From the NCBI RefSeq assembly GCF_003330725.1, contig NZ_CP030840.1, forward strand, positions 2,170,001 through 2,234,000: a DNA stretch of 64,000 nt. Reading direction: 5' to 3'. The notes under the pieces are model-generated. The model ran no database searches. It was not told the origin of the DNA and saw only the letters and a program-made list of their open reading frames with translations. Position numbers and translations under genes: made by a program. Of the stretch, positions 1 to 8,995 are shown piece by piece; position 1 is the first letter of the stretch; the number at the start of each line of letters is the position of its first letter. The stretch comes from Acidisarcina polymorpha (GTDB lineage: Bacteria > Acidobacteriota > Terriglobia > Terriglobales > Acidobacteriaceae).

Positions 1-93
1 TCCGCTGACCAGATAGATCGTGATGGGGGTCTTGTCTTTACGGACCGTATTAAGAAACGTGTCCTGAATGTTTTGTGCCGGCTTGTTATCCAT
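1..93 (-). CDS. hfq: RNA chaperone Hfq, N-terminal part (runs off window)
   Basis: The minus strand reads 31 codons from an ATG at 93 to the window edge. The peptide begins [13 protein letters not shown] and continues through LNTVRK and [10 protein letters not shown]. This matches the start of the Sm1 fold of Hfq (family pattern: LQDPFLN, then a basic stretch, then V.IYLVNG). Hfq is a hexameric Sm-like protein that pairs small RNAs with mRNAs and affects RNA stability. Only the N-terminal helix and first strand are visible, so the C-terminal tail cannot be judged. In many bacteria hfq lies next to miaA or hflX, but that neighbour would be outside the window. Confidence 0.88.
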
Positions 94-393
94 GCGCCGA
101 TCTCCCGCGTCGGTTAGTTGGTCTCTTGAAGCAAAACTAAAACTTACAGCGAAAACAAAGGTGTCCGTTTAAATAGACGGACATCCGCGGAATAGTGTGC
201 TTTCAACATACCGGTCGCCACCCCTTTTATCAACTGGCGGAGCTTCAGGAGCTTGCTGCAACTTCAATATATGCGCCATGGCAACCTCCATCGCTGGTGA
301 AATGATTGGATGGCGAAAAGCAACTTTGGGGTGGCATCGATTTGCTTTTTCTTCCCAGGCTGGTTGCGACCAGAACTCCCCGAAGGTCCAGAA
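94..393. other. Intergenic, no gene seen
   Basis: About 300 bases between hfq and the 3' end of the SH3 lipoprotein gene, both on the minus strand. It must hold the hfq promoter and leader. Short open frames here have no family resemblance and no convincing ribosome site. I see no clear terminator. Confidence 0.5.
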
Positions 394-1869
394 TCAGTGC
401 CGGGGATGGCGTTTCGCCTCGCCCGCGTGTTTTCCTCTCCTGCTGGAGTGGCGGCCAGTTGCTGGCGTCTGTGCGGTAGGTTGGGGTCTGACCACCGGCG
501 CGGGCGCCGCGGGATCTACTTTCCGTACCTGTTCACCGTCGAGGCGGTAGGTCAAGGTTTCGGAAGCGGCGGGATGGATCGCTCCGGATTCGGGGTCTAC
601 AATCACGCCATCGCCAACTCCTTGCTTGAAGCGAAAGGTCGGCACCGGACCCTGCTTATTGGGACCCTGATTATCTAAAGCGAGGTTTTCCACCACTACC
701 GGAAGGTACCCGCGAATGTTCCGCTGCCGGAAGGCGGTCTCATAGCGGTGCTTCCTCAGGTTCCAGGTAAAAACCCGTACCTGGCTGAAGTCATAAGGCA
801 GTCCATCCTGGTACGGGTTGAGTACCGTCACATACTCCGGCGCCTGCTTATCCGCAAAAGATGATTCCGGATCGTTGACTTTCTGCAGCAAATACGCCCC
901 CACGATCCGCTGCCCGTCGGCATAGCCGGCAATTTCATCCGGAACATCGACATCCAGACGCCTCGACATCAGCCATCCGACTTTGCCGCCGCTGTCACGG
1001 ACGAGCCACCAATCCTCCATCGGTACCGGCGGCTTTGGCGCAAGCGTCGCTGCCGGCTCAGATCTTGCTCCACTTTGCACTGGGGCATTCTCTGAAGTTC
1101 CCGTTCCTGGAGTTCCCGTTCCCGGACTGGTCAGCGTTACTGGCGGGGCGGATGGGGGCGCCGGAGGCGCTGGCCGGGTCGCGGCATCCGCTGCCTTGTC
1201 AGCTGCCCTCCTGTCATCCGCCGCCTTCGCCTTCGCGGACCTTTTCGCAATCGTCGCTGAGGGCTTGCCGGCATAGGACGAACCCGTTCCCGAAGCCTGC
1301 GGCCCTATTGCCTTCGGGACGGATGCCCGGACCAGCAATTGCAGCTTGTCGCCTTCCGGTAGCAAGTAAAATCGGTCGGTATCACGCCCCGGCTTCACAT
1401 GCAGATAGCCGTCGTCCCGCAAGACCGCCGTCGCAATCACCGGGTCCTTGGCATGGGCCTTCTGCAGCTCTTCAAAACCAGTAATCACCTCGGGATTGAC
1501 AACCGCATGCTCCTCGATCCAACCGATCTCCCCCTGTTCGGTCTTGACTCGCAAAAACCGCCGCCCTCGCTCCAGCAGTTCCAGCTTTTGGCCATTTTGG
1601 ACCATCGCTACCCGGTTCGACACCGCCGCCACCCGGTCGCGCAGAAAGGTCTGCTTCGATAGCACATAGACGGTCTCGTTTTCCTGCTTGTGCTTGAGAT
1701 GGCCGCACCCTGTCAGCACCACCAGCAACAGCGTGGCAAGCAAACCGACGGGGGAATGGGATGGGATCCTCCAGGCGAGACGCGGCGCGGAAGGCGACGG
1801 GGATGGAGGAAGCACGATCACCTGGCAGAGACTAGAACAACAATCTGGGTTCCGAAAAGAAAACTTCAT
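394..1869 (-). CDS. Lipoprotein with SH3-like domains
   Basis: A 491-residue exported protein of unknown role. A hydrophobic stretch at about 41-52 ends in the lipobox LTGC (Cys 55), so the protein is probably lipid-anchored. An SH3-like region follows at about 65-125, with the typical pattern LLERGRRFLRV and GEIGWIEE. A low-complexity Ala/Pro/Thr-rich linker at about 180-275 leads to a second SH3-like stretch at about 285-320 (EDWWLVRD, KVGWLMSRRLD). Bacterial SH3 domains often bind cell-wall peptides, so an envelope role is inferred. The 40 residues before the hydrophobic segment are long for a signal peptide, so translation may start at a later non-ATG codon. The C-terminal 150 residues resemble nothing I recognise. 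Confidence 0.7.
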   Translation of the reverse strand: MKFSFRNPDCCSSLCQVIVLPPSPSPSAPRLAWRIPSHSPVGLLATLLLVVLTGCGHLKHKQENETVYVLSKQTFLRDRVAAVSNRVAMVQNGQKLELLERGRRFLRVKTEQGEIGWIEEHAVVNPEVITGFEELQKAHAKDPVIATAVLRDDGYLHVKPGRDTDRFYLLPEGDKLQLLVRASVPKAIGPQASGTGSSYAGKPSATIAKRSAKAKAADDRRAADKAADAATRPAPPAPPSAPPVTLTSPGTGTPGTGTSENAPVQSGARSEPAATLAPKPPVPMEDWWLVRDSGGKVGWLMSRRLDVDVPDEIAGYADGQRIVGAYLLQKVNDPESSFADKQAPEYVTVLNPYQDGLPYDFSQVRVFTWNLRKHRYETAFRQRNIRGYLPVVVENLALDNQGPNKQGPVPTFRFKQGVGDGVIVDPESGAIHPAASETLTYRLDGEQVRKVDPAAPAPVVRPQPTAQTPATGRHSSRRGKHAGEAKRHPRH

Positions 1870-1976
1870 CGGGAGCCTTGATCGCTCGATCGGAGAAAGT
1901 GGGTACGAGCAAGGCCAACCTTACTTAACCTGATTCTTCTTTAGAGAATAACACCCTCCAGCTTCAAACCTGGTCC

Positions 1977-3200
1977 TCAAGTGCTGCTGACCGCCTTCGA
2001 CGCAACGATCGCGATTGGCAGTGTCGGGTCGGTACCAGTGGTGGCGTTCCCCGCGGCATCCAGCTTGCCCAGCGTGGTGGCATCAAAGCTATACACCTCC
2101 AGATCCGACCCGCCTCCGTTGCATACCACTCCCAGGTAGGTCTTGGTCGAGTCTTCCGCAAGTCCGGACGGTCCCGCTCCGGTGGCAAAAGGAGAGCCAC
2201 TAATCGCGGTCAGCGTGCCATTGGCCGCCAGGACAAAGCCGCTCACGGTATTGCTCGTCGAGTTGGCGACGTACACGTAACTGCCGGAAGAATCGACCAG
2301 CACCGCGGCCGGTCCCGTTCCTCCGGTGGCGAACGGAGAGCCGCTCACATTGGTCAATGCACCGTTTGTGCCAATAGTCAGCACCCTCACCGCCGAGGCG
2401 CCGGTTTCGGTGACGAAAACAAAGGTGCTGTTCGGATCAGTGGTAACTCCGAGGTCCGCGTTGGGGGTGGTGATGGGAGGCAGATTCGCCTGATCGGTCA
2501 GCGCACCGGTGGTCGCATTTAACGTCAGCGATTCGGTCCCCCCGGTAGACAACGTCAGGAAAACATTCACGTTGTTCGGCGCGATAAAGAGTTGCCGGCT
2601 GGCGCCCGCTACCTTGACGCCATTGAGCGTTCCCGAAAGCGTCAAAAGCCCGGTTGTGCTCGCAATCGAGTAGACATTGATGATCGCGTTCGAACTGGCC
2701 AGACTCGCATCGGCCACAATCAGCCAGGAACCCGTGCTGTCCACTTGCATCGAAGAGGCGAGATCCGAGGCCACCGCAGTGGAGTTATTCTCCTCGGTCA
2801 GCGCTCCATTGCTGCCCACGGAATAAAGAAAGATGCCGGTCGTCTGCGAAGCCGCATAGATGAAGGTATTCGTGGGGGTAATGGCGATCGCCGACGGCAC
2901 GAATCCTAGCGAATAAGCGGAGTTCGGAGTCACTGCCAGGCTCAAGGTTGAGGTTGCCGGAGTTGTGCTGGTGGCCGCGGTCGTCTTCGTGGTCAAAGAA
3001 AAACCGGCGACACTGCCGGCAGCGGTACCTGCGCTTGCAGTATTCGCCACATACATGAAGTTGCTGGCGGTCGTGCAGTTGGTGGTGCAGGTGGTGATTT
3101 TGGGAAAGAAACCGCACCCCGTCGTCATTCCGGCAACGCCGGTCAGACCCAAGACCGCGAGTACCGCCAACCAGAAGCGAGTTGTATAAAACTTGAGCAT
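1977..3200 (-). CDS. Beta-propeller (lactonase/YVTN-like) lipoprotein
   Basis: A 407-residue protein. I chose the ATG at 3200, which puts a classic signal directly at the N-terminus (MLKFYTTRFWLAVLAVLGL) ending in a lipobox with TTGC at Cys 29. The frame stays open to an upstream ATG at 3287. The body is a run of about 45-residue repeats with motifs such as SYVYVANSTSNTVSGF and the twice-repeated SGSPFATG, the signature of a YVTN/6-phosphogluconolactonase-type seven-bladed propeller. Proteins of this kind are numerous in Acidobacteria and their ligands are unknown. Real lactonase activity is doubtful; an exported scaffold or binding role is equally likely. It lies upstream of the SH3 lipoprotein on the same strand with about 107 bases between them. 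Confidence 0.78.
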   Translation of the reverse strand: MLKFYTTRFWLAVLAVLGLTGVAGMTTGCGFFPKITTCTTNCTTASNFMYVANTASAGTAAGSVAGFSLTTKTTAATSTTPATSTLSLAVTPNSAYSLGFVPSAIAITPTNTFIYAASQTTGIFLYSVGSNGALTEENNSTAVASDLASSMQVDSTGSWLIVADASLASSNAIINVYSIASTTGLLTLSGTLNGVKVAGASRQLFIAPNNVNVFLTLSTGGTESLTLNATTGALTDQANLPPITTPNADLGVTTDPNSTFVFVTETGASAVRVLTIGTNGALTNVSGSPFATGGTGPAAVLVDSSGSYVYVANSTSNTVSGFVLAANGTLTAISGSPFATGAGPSGLAEDSTKTYLGVVCNGGGSDLEVYSFDATTLGKLDAAGNATTGTDPTLPIAIVASKAVSST

Positions 3201-3420
3201 CACTAGCATTCCCGGCTGCAATTTCCCACTTCCGCTGCCCCGCATTCCTGAAAGAAGCCTTGCTTGCAAGATTAATCCTTCCGCCAACGACTTCCAAAAG
3301 CGCCCGCATAGACACCGGGATACACCCCAATGCGAAAGTTAAGACGCAAAAGCCCGCCCGTGTGCTCACACAAAGCGTAGAGCATAATGGGCGGGCTGTC
3401 TGGTCAGTGGGCCTTTATGC

Positions 3421-3966
3421 CTATGCCGCGACTGCTTCTCTGACCCGCTCCGCATCGAGCACTGCTCCGAGGGCGTGGATCACGGAAGCGACCCGAACCA
3501 CTCCCAGCACCAGCTCGTCGCCGGCGCCCTTCTCCCGCACTACTTTTTCATGCGAGTCGACACACTTGCCGCAGCCGTTGATCGCTGAGACCGCCAGCGC
3601 CCAAAGCTCAAAATCCAGGGGCTCGATGCCATGCGTCCGGATGGCATTCATTCGAAGCTTCGCCGGCAAGGTTGAATATTTGTCATTGGAGGTCAGATGA
3701 AGGAAGCGGTAATAGATGTTATTCATTCCCATCACCGCCGCCGCCGACTTCGCCGCCTCAAAGGCCTGCGATGTCAGCTGCTTTTCTCCCGCCGTCAGCG
3801 CCGCTTCGGTGAGCGCCGCACTGCGGGTGGCAATCGCGCTCGCTACCACCGTCCCCCAAAGCTGCTGTGGCGTCAACTCGCTGTTCTGCCGCACCAGGGT
3901 TGAGTAGTTGAGCTTCAAGTCTTTCGCATATGCTGGCATTGCATCAATCAATTCATCGAGATTCAT
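3421..3966 (-). CDS. ahpD: Alkylhydroperoxidase AhpD
   Basis: A 181-residue carboxymuconolactone-decarboxylase-fold protein. The active-site pattern is clear: SAINGCGKCVDSHE, with the CxxC redox pair and the following His, as in mycobacterial AhpD. AhpD re-reduces AhpC, taking electrons from a lipoamide/dihydrolipoamide system. The start is the ATG at 3966 (MNLDELIDAMP); the same frame stays open upstream through ahpC, but that portion is an out-of-frame shadow. It sits about 145 bases downstream of ahpC on the same strand and is probably co-transcribed, matching the ahpC-ahpD pairing known from actinobacteria. Confidence 0.93.
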   Translation of the reverse strand: MNLDELIDAMPAYAKDLKLNYSTLVRQNSELTPQQLWGTVVASAIATRSAALTEAALTAGEKQLTSQAFEAAKSAAAVMGMNNIYYRFLHLTSNDKYSTLPAKLRMNAIRTHGIEPLDFELWALAVSAINGCGKCVDSHEKVVREKGAGDELVLGVVRVASVIHALGAVLDAERVREAVAA

Positions 3967-4111
3967 GGAAGCGCCTTCCGCGCGTTTGAACGCGCTATTC
4001 AATAGGTTCAAATTCCGGGTGAAATCCTGGGTCGAAAACTTGCACTCAAATTCTGGCAAAGAAAAAGGGAGCAGCGCACCCGGCGTCACTCCCTCTAATC
4101 CATCGCGCGAA

Positions 4112-4648
4112 TTAGACGGTGATCGTCTGCTCGCCCTTCTGCCAGTTGCAAGGGCAAAGCTCGTCGGTCTGGAGCGCATCAAGAACCCGCAGAACTTCTT
4201 GAGGATTGCGGCCAACCGACAGATCGGTGACATAGACAAAGCGGATGACGTTCTCAGGGTCAACAATAAACGTCGCCCGCTGCGCGACGCCTGCGCTCAC
4301 ATCAAGAATGCCAAGCTGCTCGGTTAGATCACGCTTGATGTCGGAGAGCATCGGAAAGGGCAAGTCTTTGAGATCGGCGTGGTGCGTCCTCCACGCCACG
4401 TGGACGAACTCAGAATCGGTGCTGCCGCCCAGAATCTGCGCGTCGCGCGCTTCAAACTCCGGATTCAGCTTGCCAAAAGCCGCGATTTCAGTGGGACAAA
4501 CAAAGGTGAAATCCTTCGGCCAGAAGAAGTAGACCTTCCACTTGCCAGGATACGATTCATCGGTAATCGTCTCGAATTCCTTGCCTTTTTCGAGGCTGAC
4601 GGCTGCAGTAACAGCAAAAGACGGAAACTTTTCACCTACGGTTAACAT
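4112..4648 (-). CDS. ahpC: Peroxiredoxin AhpC (alkyl hydroperoxide reductase C)
   Basis: A 178-residue 2-Cys peroxiredoxin that reduces H2O2, organic peroxides and peroxynitrite in the cytoplasm. The peroxidatic Cys is in FTFVCPTEI and the resolving region near the C-terminus is ELCPCNWQKG. The sequence follows the mycobacterial AhpC type (PGKWKVYFFWPKDFTFVCP), which is served by AhpD rather than AhpF. The start at 4648 is supported by AAGGAG six bases upstream; the longer frame to 4711 has no such site. It lies between a Fur-family regulator upstream and ahpD downstream, all on the minus strand, giving a compact peroxide-defence unit. Confidence 0.95.
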   Translation of the reverse strand: MLTVGEKFPSFAVTAAVSLEKGKEFETITDESYPGKWKVYFFWPKDFTFVCPTEIAAFGKLNPEFEARDAQILGGSTDSEFVHVAWRTHHADLKDLPFPMLSDIKRDLTEQLGILDVSAGVAQRATFIVDPENVIRFVYVTDLSVGRNPQEVLRVLDALQTDELCPCNWQKGEQTITV

Positions 4649-4830
4649 GTATGACTCCTTAAAGTGAATTAGACAAACAACGGTGGGTAAAACAACTTTG
4701 CAATCAAGCATGAGCGACTGCTTCTGAAAAGCTTGAAAGATGGCCGAAGCTTGAAAATGCCCTCGATGGGGTCAAGCTGATTCAGAGTCTTGGTGCAATG
4801 AGCGCGGGCCCGGCAGAGACCAGAACAACG

Positions 4831-5274
4831 CTATGTCGCCTGACCTTCTGCCTGCTGGCACGCCGGACAGCGGCCTAGGACGTCGATTGCATACCGCTCT
4901 ACTAAAAAGCCGCCAGGCAGTTTTCCGCCTTGGGTCGTCAAGCCCAGCTCCGACTCGTCAATATCGTGAATCGACCTGCAATGAGTGCAAACCAGATGGT
5001 GATGCGGCGTCTGGTTCGTTTCCACTCGCAATGATCCATGATGCAAACTTACTTCGTGAAAAATCCCGCCTTCAATGAAGGAATGAATCGTCTTGTAGAC
5101 AGTTGCCAGAGAGATGGATGGAATCTTGCGCCGGACGCGCGCATACACTTCCTCCGGGCTGGGATGGCCATGGGTGCTCCTCAGCACTTCATAGACAACC
5201 TGCCTCTGGTGAGTCACCGCCAGGCCGGCCGACTCGCAAACACTTCGAAACTGCCTGGTGTCATTCGCATTCAT
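4831..5274 (-). CDS. perR: Fur-family regulator, PerR-like
   Basis: A 147-residue metal-dependent repressor. The N-terminal winged helix includes AVTHQRQVVYEVL and ISLATVYKTIHSF, the usual Fur recognition region. The dimerisation domain has the His cluster PHHHLVCTHC and a second CxxC (CPAC), which together form the structural Zn site. Position next to ahpC and ahpD argues for peroxide sensing (PerR) rather than iron control (Fur). I cannot separate the two classes from ligands alone, because the ligand position before the His cluster is Glu, as in Fur. The ATG at 5274 (MNANDTRQ) fits family length; an upstream in-frame ATG at 5313 overlaps the putative operator. Confidence 0.85.
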   Translation of the reverse strand: MNANDTRQFRSVCESAGLAVTHQRQVVYEVLRSTHGHPSPEEVYARVRRKIPSISLATVYKTIHSFIEGGIFHEVSLHHGSLRVETNQTPHHHLVCTHCRSIHDIDESELGLTTQGGKLPGGFLVERYAIDVLGRCPACQQAEGQAT

Positions 5275-5289
5275 CGCTAAACCAAGTAG

Positions 5290-5303
5290 ATAATAATTAT
5301 TAT
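5290..5303. promoter_or_regulatory. Candidate PerR/Fur operator (AT palindrome)
   Basis: ATAATAATTATTAT is a perfect 14-base palindrome located 16 bases upstream of the chosen perR start codon. It resembles the PerR/Fur box core (AT-rich 7-1-7 inverted repeat, TTATAAT.ATTATAA) and is strikingly AT-rich in a GC-rich genome. Autoregulation by the adjacent repressor is the simplest reading. No equally good copy was seen directly upstream of ahpC. Confidence 0.6.
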
Positions 5304-5506
5304 TTAATGTCAATAGTTATCACCGGCGAAAAGGCTACAGCCGTTCACGGAACTGTCGAAATAGAGAGGGGGCGGGGTATTCGGGATTCCCGGGACGCGC
5401 GGCGGAACGTCCCGTCCGAGTAAACTTGCAGCAAACACTACTTGGAAATCGAGCTCGCTCGATGGATAATCCGTCCTGCATTGCTAGAAAGCTGGACTCA
5501 GAACCA

Positions 5507-6577
5507 ATGTCACCCCTGAAAGCCAAATCGAACCACGTCACCATCGTCGATGTCGCCACAACCAGCGGTTTTTCTCCCTCCACAGTCTCCATCGTGTTGA
5601 ACGAGGCCCCGCTCTCCCGCTACGTCGCTGCAAAGACGAAAGAACGCATCCGCAAAGCGGCCAAGGATCTAGGCTACCGGCCCGACGCCTTTGCCCGCTC
5701 GCTTCGCAATCGACGCAGCCATACTGTTGGCGTTCTGATCTTCGACATCTCGGATCCCTTCTGCACCTTGATCCTGCAGGGCATTGAGCGCTGCCTCGAT
5801 TCCACCGCCTACTTGCCGATCATCATGGATGCGCACAATGAGAAGAAGCAGTTTGAGGGATACCTCGAAATGCTCATGGAGCGCCGCGTAGAAGGCTTGA
5901 TCGTGGTTGCAAACTGGCTGTTTGAGGAAGGCGGCCTGCTGCTGAACCTGAGGCGTAACAATCTTCCGACGGTGGTCGTCGGTCGCGACCTTAGCACCGA
6001 CCTCATCAGTTCGGTGGTTGTTGACAACGTCGCCGGCGGCTACACCGCGATGGAGCACCTATACTCGCTCGGCCATCGCAAGATCGCGGTCATTCGCGGA
6101 CCTGAAAAACTTGGCGACAGCAACCTTCGCTGGCAAGGCATCCAGCAGTTTGCCGCCGAACACAATTACCAACTTGACCCTCGGCGGGTGCGCCTGCTGC
6201 CGGAAGCCCTGGATCCGACGTCCGGCTTCGAAGGCGGCGTTGCAGCGACCGAAGACTTGCTCCGCTCCGCGGCCGACTTTACCGCGCTGCTCGCCTTCGA
6301 TGATCTCACCGCCCTGGGAGCAATCAGGGCCTTGATCCTCAGCGGCCGCAGTGTTCCCGGCGACTGCTCGGTCATCGGCTTCGATGACGTTCCACCAGCA
6401 GCTTTTTGCACCCCCGGACTTACCACCATCCGGCAGCCCATGGAAGAGATGGGTAGGATCGCCACCGGTTGGGTGCTGCGCGCAGTCCAGGGCCCGGATA
6501 CGGAGGATGCGATTCTACCGCCGATGCAGATACTCTCCCCTCAACTGCTTATCCGTGAGTCGACCTCCAGGGTGTAG
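5507..6577 (+). CDS. LacI-family transcriptional regulator
   Basis: A 356-residue repressor of the LacI/GalR family. The helix-turn-helix is at about residues 11-33 (VTIVDVATTSGFSPSTVSIVL), followed by the hinge helix. The periplasmic-binding-protein-like effector domain begins at HTVGVLIFDISDPF and carries the usual GYTAMEHLYSLGHRKIAVI and CSVIGFDDVP motifs. I chose the ATG at 5507, just before the HTH, although the frame is open from 5426. No sugar-use genes lie nearby, so the ligand cannot be inferred. It is followed at once by a small membrane-protein gene. Confidence 0.9.
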   Translation: MSPLKAKSNHVTIVDVATTSGFSPSTVSIVLNEAPLSRYVAAKTKERIRKAAKDLGYRPDAFARSLRNRRSHTVGVLIFDISDPFCTLILQGIERCLDSTAYLPIIMDAHNEKKQFEGYLEMLMERRVEGLIVVANWLFEEGGLLLNLRRNNLPTVVVGRDLSTDLISSVVVDNVAGGYTAMEHLYSLGHRKIAVIRGPEKLGDSNLRWQGIQQFAAEHNYQLDPRRVRLLPEALDPTSGFEGGVAATEDLLRSAADFTALLAFDDLTALGAIRALILSGRSVPGDCSVIGFDDVPPAAFCTPGLTTIRQPMEEMGRIATGWVLRAVQGPDTEDAILPPMQILSPQLLIRESTSRV

Positions 6578-6714
6578 TGCTTTTTTCGGAAACCTTTACC
6601 GACCTTCGCCCTCCCGCATCTTTAGCGCGCAACAAGGGAACCGCGCCGCCACAACCGCCGTATCTCTCAGCGATGGCTGCAGATTTGGTGCTGCCCTGTC
6701 GGAGAAATGCCGGG

Positions 6715-6906
6715 ATGTTGACTTTTTTGCTATGGTGCCTGCTGTTGGTGGTTTGCTGGCCGCTCGCGCTCGTCGCAGCAATCCTTTATCCATTTGTCTG
6801 GCTTCTTCTCCTACCGTTCAGGCTGGTCGGTATTGCGGTCCACGGCGCCCTCGAACTGGTAGCCGCGATCGTCTTTCTTCCGGTTCGTGTTCTCCGCGCC
6901 ATTTAG
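6715..6906 (+). CDS. Small hydrophobic membrane protein
   Basis: A 63-residue protein starting MLTFLLWCLLL, almost entirely hydrophobic, with two to three predicted membrane-inserting stretches separated by single Arg residues. The frame is open from 6577, but that upstream part has no family features and the ATG at 6715 begins directly at the first hydrophobic segment. No family is recognised. It lies about 140 bases after the LacI regulator on the same strand. Confidence 0.5.
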   Translation: MLTFLLWCLLLVVCWPLALVAAILYPFVWLLLLPFRLVGIAVHGALELVAAIVFLPVRVLRAI

Positions 6907-7056
6907 GACCTCTCAGTTCTAGTCTGTCCGGCCGAGACTTGCGAGATGTGGCTGTTTCCCGGGGGAAGAAGCCATGAATCTTCCCGACTGCATTGCATGC
7001 ACGCCTCATGGGAAGCCTGCGTTAGCACGAGTTGCGGTTGGAGTAAATTTTCTGGC

Positions 7057-7320
7057 ATGGCGAGCTACTCCGACGGACTGATGGGGTACGCGGACTTCAG
7101 GTCCGCAGGACGCAATTTTGGATGGGCGACGGCGGCTTCCGTGGTCGTTGGCGCGGCCTCCCTGTATGTCGCTGGCGGGCGTTGGCCGGGGGTGATCCGC
7201 TCCTCGGAAGATCTGATGATCGCCGGAATGCTGGGCTGCATCGCGCTGGGACTTAGCGCGGTGATGGGACTGGCCGTTGCCGGCTCCCTGATGGCCAGCC
7301 AGCGCGCGAAAACTCAATAA
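7057..7320 (+). CDS. Hypothetical two-TM membrane protein
   Basis: An 87-residue protein starting MASYSDGLMGYADFRSAG. It has two hydrophobic stretches (WATAASVVVGAASLYVAG and MLGCIALGLSAVMGLAVAG) and a short basic tail, giving a likely hairpin membrane topology. No family was recognised. The upstream extension of the frame to 6946 looks non-coding. Confidence 0.5.
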   Translation: MASYSDGLMGYADFRSAGRNFGWATAASVVVGAASLYVAGGRWPGVIRSSEDLMIAGMLGCIALGLSAVMGLAVAGSLMASQRAKTQ

Positions 7321-7433
7321 CCGTCTCGGAAAAGGGAGTTCTGCGGCAGCATAGAGGGAACGAGCTGTTTCTCGACGCGAGGAGATTCTCGGGATGGTAG
7401 AAGTTCCCTCGGGACCGATGCCTCGGGGGAAAC

Positions 7434-7760
7434 ATGATCGTGGTGACCGCGGACCGGAACCGGCAGATATCGATCCCGAATTCGTTGGCGCACTATGGCA
7501 AATGCCTCGACGAACTACAGCAGATAGGGATCCCGGTATTGCCACCCTCACGCACGAGACGGTGGCAGAGGTTCGCTGGATGGCTGCTTCAATTTGTCGC
7601 CGTTGCCGAGGTCATCCTCATCCTGGACGGGACACCGCGTCCACTACTTCAAAACTACCACCGGTGGATGCTGGTGGCCGGCGCGCTGCCGGTCGGGCTG
7701 ACGGCGTGGGCTGCTATCACGCTGCAGTCGCCGAAATACCTGACCTTGCCAAAGCGCTGA
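7434..7760 (+). CDS. Hypothetical membrane protein
   Basis: A 108-residue protein with a polar N-terminus of about 45 residues ending in basic RTRRWQR, followed by two hydrophobic segments (FAGWLLQFVAVAEVILIL and WMLVAGALPVGLTAWAAI). It ends six bases from the convergent DUF2203 gene. A longer frame on the same strand (7394-8206) overlaps that conserved gene and is rejected. I recognise no family. Confidence 0.5.
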   Translation: MIVVTADRNRQISIPNSLAHYGKCLDELQQIGIPVLPPSRTRRWQRFAGWLLQFVAVAEVILILDGTPRPLLQNYHRWMLVAGALPVGLTAWAAITLQSPKYLTLPKR

Positions 7761-7765
7761 ACGCC

Positions 7766-8212
7766 TCAGTTCGGCTTCTCCGGCTTCGGCCGGTTCGAAC
7801 GTCCTTCAAAGCGATCATCCAGTGGCTGGCGGCCGCTAAATCCCGCTTCCATGGTATGCCAGTGCGTTATCTTCGACTCGCCCATCTTCCAACACAGAAG
7901 CACTACTTCCTCGTTAACCTTGCAGGGGAAATCGAGCAGACCGATATCCAGGTCCTTGACCTGAACGCCGATTGCGTCGATCTCCTCGAAGGCGTCCTTG
8001 GCCCGCTGGATGTGCGCATCCATTTCAGTGCGCTGCTGCGCCACCTTGCCGACGTCCACGTACATGCCGCCGGACAAGAAGATGCGATGGCTCAATCGCT
8101 GCAGGTTTTCACCGACCGCCTCGGCCGCCTGCTTGGCGTCAATGCCCCGCTTCAGCAGGGATTCGAGCACCGGCACCAAAGCTTGTGCTTCGTCCAACGT
8201 AAATAGCTTCAT
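7766..8212 (-). CDS. DUF2203 family protein
   Basis: A 148-residue protein beginning MKLFTLDEAQALVPVLESLL, the hallmark opening of the DUF2203 family. A second conserved block is GVQVKDLDIGLLDFPCKVNEEVVLLCWKMGE. The family is widespread in bacteria, soluble and of unknown function. The ATG at 8212 begins exactly at the conserved N-terminus; the frame is open to 8233. The last 15 residues are basic and proline-rich and not part of the family. It is convergent with the hypothetical gene to its left. Confidence 0.88.
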   Translation of the reverse strand: MKLFTLDEAQALVPVLESLLKRGIDAKQAAEAVGENLQRLSHRIFLSGGMYVDVGKVAQQRTEMDAHIQRAKDAFEEIDAIGVQVKDLDIGLLDFPCKVNEEVVLLCWKMGESKITHWHTMEAGFSGRQPLDDRFEGRSNRPKPEKPN

Positions 8213-8413
8213 AAAACCCTGACCTTGCTTCAAGCATACGTCCGCAGACAGACCGGGCCAAATAAGGTTCTTTGACGTGATCTACGAAATTGCGCCTCGA
8301 TGCATCCGCAGCCGGGGCTTTTCCGTACCAGCAGTGAATGCGGCGGCAAATCCGGCGGATCATCTTCCACCGTCATTTGTGGCAGACCCGCAAGCCATTT
8401 ATCATGAGGGTCG

Positions 8414-8995
8414 ATGCACGTTGGCGATACTATCTTTATTTTTTGTCTGGCGCTTATCATCTTTGGCCCCAAGAAGCTGCCGGAGATCGGCCGTCAAATT
8501 GGCAAACTGATGGTCGAGTTTCGTCGTGCCAGTAATGAATTCAAGATGCAGATCGAAGAAGAGCTGCGCGCATCCGACGAGGCAGAGCGGCAAAAAGAGA
8601 TCACCGCGGCGACCACCATGCTGCCGAAGACTGCCACAGTCACGCCAGCGTCGCTCCTGGAGGGAGCCGCTGCAAGCCAATCGAACGGCGCCTCCTCCGC
8701 GGCGGCCCAGGATCCTGTGATTTCGCCACCCAGCACCGGCGTTCCGGTCAACCACACCTTTTCTCCGGTCGAGACAACGGCCGCTGAGTCGATTTCGGCC
8801 GAAGCTCCAGACGCTTACCCGGAGCCGGCGGACGGCTTCAACCCCGGCCTGAACACTGCCTCGAATGCCGAGCTGGCCGAAGTACCAGTGGCCAGCGTCC
8901 AGCCTGAGTTCCCGACGGAGACCTTCGAACCGGCAGCTGCCGCGACCGACCACCCGGATCCAGAGAAAGCCCAGGCGTCCGTTCATCATGGTTGA
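8414..8995 (+). CDS. tatA: Sec-independent translocase subunit TatA/TatB
   Basis: A 193-residue Tat component. One N-terminal membrane helix (GDTIFIFCLALIIFG) leads into the hinge and amphipathic helix FGPKKLPEIGRQIGKLM, the key TatA/TatB motif. The remaining 130 residues are a variable Ala/Pro/Thr-rich cytoplasmic tail, longer than in typical TatA and more like TatB, so the A/B assignment is uncertain. Its stop overlaps the start of tatC by eight bases, so the two are translationally coupled. Tat substrates with RR motifs in this window include the DUF1259 protein and the multicopper oxidase. Confidence 0.9.
   Translation: MHVGDTIFIFCLALIIFGPKKLPEIGRQIGKLMVEFRRASNEFKMQIEEELRASDEAERQKEITAATTMLPKTATVTPASLLEGAAASQSNGASSAAAQDPVISPPSTGVPVNHTFSPVETTAAESISAEAPDAYPEPADGFNPGLNTASNAELAEVPVASVQPEFPTETFEPAAAATDHPDPEKAQASVHHG

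Noticed and set aside
7394-8206. 270-codon frame on the plus strand across the DUF2203 gene
   Set aside because: Most of it is antisense to a conserved DUF2203 protein; the shorter frame at 7434-7760 is a better gene candidate.
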